From Caenorhabditis remanei (taxonomy: Eukaryota; Nematoda; Chromadorea; Rhabditida; Rhabditidae), in contig NC_071328.1 of assembly GCF_010183535.1 (NCBI RefSeq), forward strand, positions 11,408,001 to 11,472,000: 64,000 bases of DNA, in the 5' to 3' direction. The notes beneath the pieces were generated by a model. The model made no database searches, had not been told where the DNA came from, and saw only the letters and a list, made by a program, of their open reading frames with translations. The translations under genes and the position numbers were made by a program. Positions within the stretch are counted from its first letter, which is position 1. Each line of letters starts with the position of its first letter. Of the stretch, positions 12,860-23,538 are shown piece after piece.

Positions 12860-13800
12860 TTATCTGGTTCCTCTTTCCTTGGCGGCGGCGACCATCTCGT
12901 CTTGAAGAGTCTCCATGATTTCAAGTCTCTGGTGGGTTACTCCAGTTGGGTCGAACACCAAAGTTGGCTTCTTCCAGTAGTTATTGCGGATTCTCTCCCA
13001 GTCCCATGGAGCGGTGGTGTGGCCTGAAGTTGATTTGAATAAAAAGTAAGCACTTCAGGGAATCAGCTTACTTCTGTCAAGCCAGATCTCGGCCTTCTCG
13101 AATGAGTAGTAGACAGTATATCCGAAGAGAACGCACCAAATAGCAAGAAGTCCGAAAAGTGGGTAGATCTCGTAAGCATGTCCTAGTTTGCGGAACATGA
13201 ATCTGGAATGAACAATCATTTAAATTATTGATCGAGGATAAATTTCTGGCACGACATGCATACAATAAATACATTTTCACGAGAAAAGCAATGCTTGTAA
13301 ATATTTTGATTTTGCTTCGAGAAATAGTCGAATTTACAGCTTTAGATCATAGAAAAAAAAACAATTACTTAGAATCTGCTATTAGTACTGATTTTTGACA
13401 AAAATTTACCTGGAAGCAGTATCTCCTGGCTTGGCTGGGTTGGAATAACGAGCGTCACGAGAGACATCACGTTGATATTTGAAGAATCCTTGTTGGTCGT
13501 TGATCTTGATAGATTGCTCGTGCTGAAAAAAATATTAATCATGGATTGCAATCAGAAAATACAATTTTTTACACCGCATAACCCCTATCATCCAATAACT
13601 AAGAATCATATTCAGAACAGTGTTTTAAAATAATGTTGTTCGAGATTTCATTGTTGAATTTCTGACTTCTGATTGAGAAGTTTCCTTTTGAAAAAAAAAC
13701 TTACGCTGAGAGTCAAGCGAGAAGAGCTGTTTCTGACAACAAGAATGCGTGCAACAGTGCACTTGGTCACCAGACGAGGAGTCAAGAGTGAGAGTGACAT
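12860..13800 (-). CDS. NDUFA4-like mitochondrial inner-membrane protein
   Basis: A small protein of about 167 residues in four exons. The N-terminus MSLSLLTPRLVTKCTVARIL is basic and hydroxylated, with no acidic residues, like a mitochondrial presequence. A single membrane helix lies in YPLFGLLAIWCVLFGYTVYY. Just after it, EIWLDR followed by APWDWERI resembles the SWDR...EPWNK pattern of NDUFA4, a cytochrome oxidase/respiratory-chain associated subunit. The protein is about twice the length of mammalian NDUFA4, with extra sequence at both ends. A leader-type acceptor precedes the ATG. The family call is moderate; the respiratory-chain role is inferred from resemblance. Confidence 0.72.
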
Positions 13801-14444
13801 CCTGAAAGACTTGATGAGATTATTAAATAAAACAGTAGAAAATAACATAAAAGAACCGGCAATGTAAAACTCAAAAATCGATACTTTCAACGTCAATTTT
13901 CAAGAAAGGCTGAGACAAAAATATTATAATATAGTATAACTGTAACAACAAATAATCGTTTGTTACGATAAGTAAGTCAGATATCGGAAAAATCACTGAA
14001 AATCAATAAAATCAGTTCAAAAATCCCTGTTCAATGGACGGCTCGCCTTCACAGCCCAATACACTCCAATACACTTTTCGACGCACAATACGCTTCTCAT
14101 TCTGCATGCATCTGCGTTTCTCTTTCGGATGTACTCTTTCGCATAGAAATTGGCGGAAAGTTGAAAATGCATTTCGGATTTCTGTGAGAAAACTAGTACT
14201 AGTTAAAACTAGATATAGCAAACTGCTTGATTAATATTTCTTCTGGAAATAAGAATTAAAAAACAGAAAATCAAATTGGATTCGAGCTCGACTTCAAAGC
14301 CAGGAATACGATCAGTTGCCTGAAATTACAGTAATACAGTAATACAAAGTTGAACATGAATTCTCATTTTATGGAAAACCATTTCACTTCTTGGAAGACG
14401 CTGTTGAACATTGGAAATAAAGTTCAAGTTTCGAGTAGTGTTGA
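13801..14444. other. Gap between INCENP 3' end and the NDUFA4-like start
   Basis: Both neighbours are on the - strand. It should hold the INCENP 3' UTR and the promoter or outron of the next gene; a good acceptor (13802-13808, - strand) lies directly before that ATG. No other gene is supported. Confidence 0.5.
13802..13808 (-). promoter_or_regulatory. Probable spliced-leader acceptor of the NDUFA4-like gene
   Basis: Read on the - strand, CTTTCAG lies 1 bp before the start codon, with no upstream coding exon. This is typical of SL trans-splicing in Caenorhabditis and supports the chosen start. Confidence 0.5.
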
Positions 14445-16079
14445 TCACCAGCATGTTGATGATCCACGCTTTTTGCCACGAGTTTTGGTGCCAAAAATTT
14501 CCAACAGGTTGGGCTGGAAAAAAGGTAATTACAACTATTGGAGTCCTCAATCAAAACCTTTTCAATCTCTCCAAAAAACTCAACGATATCAAATGGAGGG
14601 TTTTCGAATTGTTTGCGAACATTATCTGCGATCACATCAAAATTAGCTGCCCAGCTTGGAATCTTATTTTTCGGATTACATTCATCATCTGTATCTTCTT
14701 CATTGCTCAAATAGTCGAGCCCATAATCAAGAAGAGTTTTATTCTGGTACGATGTATCAGTCTTTTTGAGTGTATTAGTTTGAAGAGTGGTGTCCGGGAT
14801 CTGAAATAAGAAAGCATTATTTTTAAATTCAGTTAAAAAAGGTCTCACCGAGAGAACTGGAACCGGAGTTTTGAGCAGAGGCGCCTTTTTCTCTTTCTCC
14901 GGGAACGTCTGAACTCGAGTCTTCTTCAATGGTCTATGATGAGAACTCATCATTTCTGTTCTTTTCAGAATTGGAATATTTCGAGCTGGCGACTTGTAGC
15001 TACTCGATTTTTTCTCAATTTGAACAGGTTTTCTCTCGATAACTGCTGCTTTCTGTTTCATTATTTCACGACCTTTTTCAAGTTTTGTATTCAGAACTTT
15101 CGACCGAAGGAACGAGAGATGATTCTTCTTTTCAATATTCTCTGGTTTTGGATTTCGAAGAATGGAAGGCTCTGGTTTCGGGATGGTAGAGACAATACTT
15201 TCAGATTTTGTAGCAAACAGATTCCGACGGTATCCAGAGTGTGTTGGTGTTTCCAAGTTGATAGTACTTTCCGACTGATTTTCTAGTCCTAACGTTGGTT
15301 TCACTTCCCGCTTTGAAATCCAATCTTTCCGTTGTGAGATGAATGTCTTTTTATTTGAACTTTTGAGAATTCTCACTTCAGAACCATCAATTTGAGTCGT
15401 CTCAGCCTTCTCCACAACTCCAAAAACTTGAATTTCCTCTTGTTTAATCACCGAAATTATAGAATTCTCTCTCAATGGAGTACTCGTATGAAGAGGAATA
15501 TTCAATTCCATCTCCTCAGTTATCGACATTTCCTCTAATTGTTGCGATATCGCCGTCTCATCACACTCATCATCAGAAGACGTCAATGTTTCACTTCTAA
15601 CAGCCAACGCTTCTGAAGTGTATGAAGTCTCAGAGATTGTCATCGTCTCCTCCTCTTTTTCTGCTTCAACTTCTTCTTTCACAACTAACTCTTTCTTGAT
15701 TTTTCGTGTTTTTGCTGCAGGAGTTTCATGAGATTCCGGAAAAATCTGAAATAAAGTTGCCTCGGTTTTCCGGTGAATCACCTTCCAAACCCACGTTAAT
15801 ACAATCAGAAAGAGCATTTCTGTAATAATTCAGAATCCGGTCACTGTCTTTATTTCCAGTTGTCATCCCATCTATTTTCAGAATGGTATCTTTAATAATG
15901 TCATTTCCAATTCGTCCATACCGATTCCTTTCGTTTTTAAATATCTGAAATTTGAATGAAAATCTGAAACTCTAGTATAAAAGTACCCATTTAAAACCGC
16001 AATTTTTTTTCAGCTCGATAGTTGTTCCGGGAATAACTTTGACAACTTTTTTCCTGCCATTCCTGGTTTGTGGTGCCAT
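14445..16079 (-). CDS. icp-1: INCENP, chromosomal passenger complex scaffold (ICP-1-like)
   Basis: INCENP binds survivin/BIR-1 and borealin/CSC-1 through its N-terminus and activates Aurora B through its C-terminal IN-box. I reconstruct about 483 residues in five exons. The N-terminus is MAPQTRNGRKKVVKVIPGTT. A long polar, Glu/Lys-rich middle follows, from FPESHETPAAKTRKIKKE. The C-terminal IN-box reads KIPSWAANFDVIADNVRKQF, then FENPPFDIVEFFGEIEKPNL, then LLEIFGTKTRGKKRGSSTCW and a stop. The serine pair before the final Trp matches the TSS motif phosphorylated by Aurora B. The last exon is reached through a 44-bp intron with a weak GTTTTG donor; reading straight through gives an unrelated C-terminus. 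The start lies only 189 bp after the phip-1 stop, so the two could be co-transcribed. Confidence 0.83.
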
Positions 16080-16268
16080 TTTCTCGATTTGGAAATAAAT
16101 GAAACATGTTCGAGAACAGCTTTAAATGTTTCTGCTTGGATCGTTGAGTTCACGTTTTGTAATTGAGGAAAAATTATCAAAATCGAAATAAATCTTTTAC
16201 AAAATATAACCTTATTCGTACAATTTAATGAGACATTATACACAAAACTGAGAAAAAACAGATATAAA

Positions 16269-19200
16269 TTAATATCCATCATTGGAGAAATGGATGTGAT
16301 AATCGGGATACTTCTGCTTCAGAATATCCACTGCAACCTGATGATCCGCACGTCCGTATCCTTGCGAGTATCCATAAACCAGAAGATCTTTGCCTGAATC
16401 AACGTGCTTGATTCGTCCACCACCAACACATTTCAACTTGAGTCCGGATGGAGCAGAAGACTAAATAAGTACAATTATGATGATAATTCATTGAAAAAGA
16501 AAAAAGTAACCTTGGTCTCCTGGAGAATATCGTCATGAAAAGTGCATCGATAGTAACCGCGGACCACGAACTTCTTCTCTTTCGTTTCGGTATCCGTCAC
16601 CTGAAAACAAAAATTTTCGACCCCCATTACAATTTCAACCGTTCCCCTGTGGGACCATGAACGTGTATTCTACAATTTCCTTTATTTTTTTTCTCTAACA
16701 GTGAGAAGTAGTGTTTCTGCGGGGTAGAAAAGTGTGCGTGTTCGGAGTCTCAAGGGACCGATTTCTTGTGATGGGCTCCTTCTTGCTCTTCGGAGTATTG
16801 CAGATATATCTGGCTCTTTATTCTTCCCCTCCCCTTCCCATTTTCGAGCTCTTCACCACACAACCCCTAACACTTGACATACATACAAACCCATGTTTCG
16901 GGTTGTTGTAGAATTTCTCACCACAACTTTTAGGTTCGAAAAACAACTGATTCATTAGTCTCACTTTTTTCCCAAAAACCCCAACTTTGAATACTTGAAA
17001 ATCAAGAACTCATAGCCAGGTGCACGCCGAATTTCCAGGTCCCATCTCATATTTCATCTCTTTTCTCCTTTTTCTCCCTATGTTTTCAAAAATCATTGAT
17101 TCTCCTTCTCCTCCCTTTTTCGTTTGTCCATGCTTTTTCTTGTTGGGTAAAATTATTTGCAGGTCCCCCTATTTTTTCTTTTTTTCAAAAAATGATGGAT
17201 CACTCTATTTTGTGTTTGCAAGTAATCCTACTGTCAACCTTTTCCGGGTTCTTCGTACCAGTCTATTCTTGTTTTTCGAAATGAGCTGTTTTCAGGTTGA
17301 AAGCGATAAAATGGCGAGATTTCTCTCATTGCACGTTCTATTAATCGGGTCTGTAGTACTATATATTATTCTTGGAGCTATTGTATTCCAGATGCTTGAA
17401 GGAGAGCATCTTGATGTGAGTCTCGGTATAAGAAATGGCCGATCTCAAATGCATAAAATTTCAGACTCTGAAAAAGGAACATATGGATCGGATAGATCAG
17501 AATGCAAAAGATTATGTAGATCGGTTGTGGGATTTGACTAAAAAAGAAAAAGACAAATTTGACGTGAGAATTTCAGATTGTTGATGACTTGTATTATTCA
17601 AATGTTTTCAGAACGTAGACGATTTAATAAAATCTGTAAAAGCAAAAACATCAGACGACTTTTTCGACTATGTGGATACTGTATTCTATGCTCATCGAGC
17701 AGTGAGACATGGATATGATGAGGTAAAACAAATTCTGTGTACTTCTAGATAATCGTCCTAAATTTGAGGATTCCCCTACATGGGACTTCGCAAATTCGGT
17801 GTTTTTTACCACTACCATGCTCACATCAATCGGCTATGGTTATGTGGCACCGAGCACTTTTGGAGGAAGGCTTTTCGGAGTGATTTATTGTTTGATAGGT
17901 AAAAAAATTAATTTTAATCGCAAATTAGATCACCCAAATTCAGGAATCCCTCTAACTTTGGTAACAGTTGCAAACGTTGCTAAATTTCTCTCCGAAACAA
18001 TATTCTTTCTTCATTATGAACTTTGGAATAAATGTCTCGAGTGGAAGAGAAAGCGGAAAGGAGAAGTAGAAGCAGATCCAGCTCAACCGATGTTTGGAGA
18101 TGATGAAAATGAAGAGGAGATCCTAGATCGTGTTCGATTAGTACGATTCCCCCCGTTGACAGTATTTATGTTTGTTTTCGTATACGGGTGTATTGCTGCG
18201 TGGGTAGTACGGTACTGGGAGACGTGGACTTATGTGGAGAGTCTCTATTTTATATTTATCAGTATTCTTACAGTAGGTACGTTAGAAATAAAATAAATAG
18301 AAATCTCCATAAACCAAACATGTTGAAGGTTTCGGAGACATTCGTCCATCACCAGGAAATATTTGGGTTACTTTGGCTTTTGTAGTCGGTAAGTCAAAAT
18401 TAAAAAAAAAACTATTCTGAAGAAATTATTCCAGTTGGTGTGATTCTAACCACTATGTGTATGGACGTCGTCGGCAGAATGTATTTGAAGGAAATTCACT
18501 ATTTGGGTAGAAAACTCAAAAGTAATAACCCATTCTACCTGCTGAGAGAGGCAAAAGCCAGGTTGCTTTTAACCAAAAATCACAATTTAACTTTGTTCTT
18601 TTCCATTTTCAGAAGACGTCGAGCAGCGATGGCGTCATTATTGGCTCAACTAGCGAAAGGGATGATATTTGCTCACAAAGATTATAATGAGTTGGCGAGG
18701 AAAAAATCAAAGAGGAAGAAGGAAAAACGACGTGGAAGTCATGTTTGTGAGTAAATCTGATTGACTTTCAATAGATTCTAAAGTACAAATATTTCAGTGC
18801 CAAACGAAAAGTTCATGTTTGCTCGTCTCCCACCAGATCCACCGAGTGATTGTCAAGTTGTCAGCACTTCAGCGTATTCTGTCAGACTTGCATGGGCGCC
18901 TCCGTTCTCCCCGGACCCAGATTTGACTTATAACATCAGATATCGTTTGAAGTGAGCAGACTCTGTTCACTCTCTGATCTTCAGACGGAATAATTTCAGG
19001 CATAATGAAGATGCGAAAGTTCGAGAACTTCGAGGAATTAAAGGGAATACAGTGGAGATAATGAGCGTCGATTCTTGTTCTCTTTATGAATTCAGAATCA
19101 CTGCTCATAACAAATTTGGAGAGAGCAAAGCAGTATACTTGGTGCAGTATACAGGTACTAAATTAGTTCTTTAACTTCTTCAAAAAGTCAAATGAATGCC

Positions 19201-19938
19201 TGTTTCAGAACCTCAATTGAGTCCTCAACATATACTGGCAACTAGGCTGAATGCCAACACTATCGAGTTGACATGGGAACCCCCCTACAAAAAATCTCAT
19301 GAAGTCAAAAACTATGTTGTCTATTTCACAGAAAATCCCAATGCATCTCTTTCCGAGTGGGAGAAAATTCCAGTGAATGGAAGAAGGGTAAATGAAAAAA
19401 GGGAAGGCTCTCAAAGAAAAATGTATAAATTTTCAGGTAGTATTTCCTGACTTACGCTTCGATTGGTTCTACATGTTTAGGTAAACCTTACTTTTTTACC
19501 GATAAATTTTTGAAAAACCCGAACAACACATTTTAGTGCCACCGCAGTCTTCAAAGACGGACAGAGATCTCCATTGTCACGAGCTCTATTCATAAAAACT
19601 GACAAAATTGAGTTCCATAAGCACTGTAAGATCTTTTTATCTCGGAAATAGAAAATCAAACGGTACGAAGCATTTTTCAGGTGTTGGTCACTCTAAAACA
19701 ATCGATGTCATGGATTCGATTTGTGAGAAAGAAGAAAACGAAACGACTGCCTTATTGAAGCGTGATTATGTCTCTTTTGCTGTTTAAATTTTTGAAACTT
19801 TCTATTTTATCTTGTATAATTTTCCCACGATAAACTTTTCTTCTAATTATTATATGTTTTGTTTCCCACCTGAATGAGAATGTACTTGAAGACTCCTTTC
19901 GAGTCAATATCCACATCGGCAATGTCGGCAAGAGGCAT
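16269..19938 (-). CDS. phip-1: Janus/phosphohistidine phosphatase (PHPT1-like), with a nested gene in intron 1
   Basis: Small phosphatase that removes phosphate from histidine in proteins. Three exons: 19870-19938, 16511-16600 and 16269-16460, giving 116 residues, close to the ~125 of human PHPT1. Exon 1 encodes MPLADIADVDIDSKGVFKYI and ends LIQ. Exon 2 gives FVVRGYYRCTFHDDILQ, where His45 matches the catalytic His53 of human PHPT1. Exon 3 gives CVGGGRIKH, VYGYSQGYGRADH and the hallmark end YPDYHIHFSNDGY. All junctions are phase 0. Intron 1 is about 3.27 kb and encloses the whole K2P channel gene on the other strand. An acceptor-like CTTTTCAG just upstream of the ATG suggests SL1 addition. 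The joining of exon 1 to exon 2 rests on family alignment and splice signals. Confidence 0.88.
17289..17295 (+). promoter_or_regulatory. Probable spliced-leader acceptor of the K2P channel gene
   Basis: TTTTCAG is 15 bp before the ATG at 17311. An in-frame ATG at 17281 would be removed by splicing here, which favours 17311 as the start. Confidence 0.45.
17311..19787 (+). CDS. twk-30: Two-pore-domain potassium channel (TWK) with C-terminal fibronectin III domains
   Basis: K2P channels set background potassium conductance in excitable cells. The N-terminal helix (SLHVLLIGSVVLYIILGAIVF) is followed by the extracellular cap. Pore 1 has the filter TSIGYG with VAPSTFGGRLFGVIYCLIGI. Two more helices are next, and pore 2 has ILTVGFGD across a splice junction. 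After the fourth helix comes a basic linker (RKKSKRKKEKRRG). Two fibronectin III-like repeats then follow: one with VRLAWAPPFSPDPDLTYNIR and YEFRITAHNKFGES, the other with IELTWEPPYKKSHEVKNYVV and FSATAVFKDGQRSPLS. The protein ends KRDYVSFAV. The gene lies wholly inside phip-1 intron 1 on the opposite strand; its stop is only 82 bp from phip-1 exon 1. The channel call is certain; the symbol is by recalled synteny. Confidence 0.9.
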
Positions 19939-20473
19939 CGTTGCGAGGCGACCTGAAAAGAGAATGTCTCATTCTGTTGTTTCGTTAAGAAACGTACGTG
20001 AGAACTGGATGAGGCTTCTGGCGAGTATCTTCGATCTGAAAGTAGCAACTACTTGAAAAATCTATTCTTTTTTTGAATAAGGAGTATCGTTTATCAGAGA
20101 AGTTTTGTCAAATGATAATTAAAAATAAAATAGACTACTGTATATTTCTTCCTTAATTTAAAGGAACATGCACCAAAATGGTGTCGGGTTCTACGACGAA
20201 GATTCGAAAATGTGACTTTATTTTCAAAAAATATTTATTTTCTTGATGTTTGGAGTTTCCATCCATACAAATACCCTACAAAACATTCTCTTCTCACTTC
20301 TATTATTTCTCACTCGGCTCTCTTCGTCTCGCACCTCTCAAAGGCGCATTTCTCGTGCTAGCGCGTCTACCGCTCTCGTTGCAATTATTTATATTTTTGG
20401 ACAATTTTACAGTGACTTCTCCAAACGAACTTCGTATGTGAATTATTGATTCGTCAATTCAAATAATTCAAAA
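19939..20473. other. Divergent region between phip-1 and the CID-domain gene
   Basis: About 535 bp between outward-facing starts. On the - strand, CTTTTCAG at 19953-19960 is a likely leader acceptor for phip-1. The rest is AT-rich and noncoding and probably holds both promoters. Confidence 0.55.
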
Positions 20474-23090
20474 ATGGTTGTGCTCACATCCGATGTTGTC
20501 TACAACCGTTTGCAGGATGTAAGTTTGTGTTTAAATGTTGAAAAAGTATAACTTTTCAAAGCTCCAGATCAAAAATCCAACACAAGAGGCAATTGAGACC
20601 ATGTCATTGTGGATTATGCATTACAAAGACAAAGCATCGATTGATTTGATTGTTGACGGATGGTTGAATTGTTTCAAAACAGGTAATTAATTAATTCGAG
20701 TTTCTATAAAAACAATGTTTGGGAATTCAGCTGGAACGGACAGTAAACGGATTGCTTTATTCTATGTCATGAATGATGTGGTACAAAAGGCGAAAATGAA
20801 GCACGCTGATACCATTATTCCAGCTTTTCAACCAGCTGTGCTTACTGCTGTAGGAATTGGAAGGTATTTATAAGTCGGTTTTAAAACCTAAAATCTGAAA
20901 TTTCCGTCTCCAGAAAACAAGAAAAGGTGAAGGGAGTAATGAAGCGGTGCATTCAAATTTTCAAATCTCGAAACGTATTCTCTACAGCGAGTACAACAGC
21001 AATGGAAAATTTGCTCGGTGAGTAAAAAAACTGAACTTTCCTCTCGAAAGCCAAATAGACGCTGATACAGATGAAGGATACGATGCGGAAGATCAAGCGC
21101 TTGAGGTTGATGCCGATGATTTGTACAAGAAAATCACAAATTTCGTCGGGGTTTGTTTGGAAAATTTTTCAATTAAAAAAAACTCAACGTTTCTAGGCAA
21201 GAAATGTAATCGCTGACATGATGAAGTATGTAACCGAAGGGGATTTCGATTACAAAGAAAAATGCAGAAGTGGGATGAAAGATCGGGAAGAAGGGGCGCA
21301 TATTCTGCAAGAGGTGCATGAAGCGATAGATACGATGGTTCAGGTATTTTTTAAGTTCCAATACATTCAAATCCATTAATTGTCATGTTTTAAAGGTTCG
21401 TCACTCTATGGAAGATCAGAAGAAGCGAATGATGGCTCTCTCAGAAACACTTGAACTCGCGAAACGTGTATTTTTACATCAAAAACGAGAAGTTCTCGTT
21501 GTAGAGGAAGCGTATGTTAACTTCAGAGATGGAATCAAAGCAGTGCACACTGATTTGGTTGAAATGGAAAAGAAAGGAGTTTATCCGGGTATTTTCTCTC
21601 CTAACGATGAAGATATCTACAGTGAGTGGTTTGCTTTGGGTCACTGAGTTTTCACTCGAACGTTTTCTTTTTCAGATAGCCGTGGAATGTCTCAAGGGTG
21701 GGGTGACAATCGAAATCAAGTTGACATGGAAATAGACGAAGACGAGCGGCCACAAGCTCCAATGATGAAGCCAGCACTACAAGCTCTTGTTGGAATTTCA
21801 TCTCAGCCATCTCTTCAGTCTAGAATTATGCAATTGGGACTGAAGAAAATTGCAGATGGAGATGAAGACATGTTCCAACAAAATGCAGGAAACGCAGAAG
21901 TTGCAGCAGCGATCCCTTCAACATTCCAAGGAAGACCTCCAGCTCTCGGAGCCAATCAGTTTTCAATGGTAATTTTATTCTTGAAATGTTGTACTTGTTA
22001 GTTGTTGAAATTTCAGCCACCACCAGCTATTCCTCCACCATCCGTAGTTGATCCAAGAATTAAAAAAGACAGCGAAGGAGGACCGTCTCAATATGCTCTT
22101 GCCTTACAACAACACGGGCTTCCGCCTCCTACACAACATAAACCAATGCCAGGTGAAAATATAGGGAACTGTTTGAAAAACTTCTCGAAGATTCTGAAAT
22201 TTCAGTAGCTACCCCTGCAGCTGTTCAACCAACGATCTATCAATCTCAATTCGAATCTCGTGATCCTAGATGTAAGTAAATCTCAAAAAGTGATAAAATA
22301 GCACAATCAAAACTTTTCAGTCGCCGCTATGCAGCAGCAACAACCTCCACCGCCTCGGCCAGCACAACTTCCCCAGGCTCCAACGGCATACCAAGCACAA
22401 TTCGAGCAGAGAGATCCTCGGATCATGCACCAGGCAGCTGCCGCTCCGGTTCAGCAGAACTATCAGAATGCGTATGAAGCTCAGAAGCCGAGTATAATTT
22501 CTCCACAACCACATGCAGGTTCTTATCAAGGGAGATTCGAACCACCGCCGAGTAGGTCTACGGTATTCGGGGTTTTTCTGATTCATTTTTTTCAGTTTCT
22601 CCGCAAGTGATGACTCAACAACCTCAGTATCACCAACAAGCTGGTGGGTTTAACAGACCGCCACCATCACAACAGCCACCACAGCAACAACATCATCAAC
22701 AACAACCACATCCATCACATGGCTATTCAGATTACAATAATGGTGGTGGTAATAATTATAAACCGTTGACTGGAAAAGTATAATAATTTTACAGATCGTA
22801 GGGACGATCGATACGATCGACGTGATGATCGAGGAAGAGGCAGTTATCATGATAATAGTCGATACGATGATCGCAGAAAATCGGCGCCGTACGGCAATCC
22901 GAGAGGCGGCGGCGGCGGTGATAGGTGGAGAAACGGTGGAGGTGGTGGAGGAGCATATAACGATAGGTAAGACTGAAACCTGACAAAACTGTTTTTTTTT
23001 TTTAAATTTACATCTTTCAGAAACCGCCACGATAACCGGGATAACTGGAGAGGGGGAAACAGCCGTGGCGGAGGATACAACAGATATTAA
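20474..23090 (+). CDS. cids-2: RNA polymerase II CTD-interaction-domain protein (RPRD-like)
   Basis: RPRD/Rtt103-type proteins bind the phosphorylated polymerase II tail and act in transcription and 3'-end processing. Residues 1 to about 130 form the CID: LTSDVVYNRLQD, IETMSLWIMHYKDKASIDLI, and KRIALFYVMNDVVQKAK. A coiled-coil region follows (HSMEDQKKRMMALSETLELA), as in RPRD1/2. The C-terminal half is Pro/Gln-rich with repeated RDPR motifs (SQFESRDPR and AQFEQRDPR), and the end is Arg/Gly/Tyr-rich (RDDRYDRRDDRGRGSY), ending SRGGGYNRY. About 13 short exons; a 45-bp intron within the Gly-rich part keeps the frame open. The low-complexity tail suggests RNA binding or condensation, which is inference. 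The symbol is from recalled synteny. Confidence 0.85.
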
Positions 23091-23538
23091 TTGCAGAAAT
23101 TGTCAAATAATGAACTTTGAAATATTGATAAGTATACTCTGTTCTCACTTTTTTACTTTGTTGTCACTTAACTTGAATTTATTTTTGTTTTTTTTTTGTG
23201 TCAAAACTGTAGGCGTCTATTGACTTCCTTGCCTTCATTTTCTCTTTATGCAATCATCTCTTACCTTATGATTCTCATTCAAGAACTCTTTTTGCGTTTC
23301 TCATATTCTTTTAAATTCGAATAGATATCGCCTGGGATCTATCTACCTCGTCTCTATTTTTAGTCGGATCTCTTTTATTCGGTCGGATAGATTATATCAA
23401 AAAACATAATAAATACAAATTTATCTTTTCAAAACGACTGTTAATAATTGTACCATTGTACCGTGTATCAACGTGGTAACTACATTATCTATAAAGATTG
23501 CACTTTACAAAAACGTTCCTTATTTTAATTGAAGCTTC
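23091..23538. other. Gap between CID-domain gene and dihydrouridine synthase
   Basis: Same-strand neighbours. An AATAAA near 23410 may end the upstream transcript, leaving about 130 bp before the next ATG, a spacing compatible with an operon. No gene or repeat is seen. Confidence 0.5.

Noticed and set aside
14384..14570. C-terminus of INCENP reading straight through to CSTASSKK
   Set aside because: It destroys the IN-box; splicing out 44 bp restores the conserved NLLEIFG and SS...W ending.
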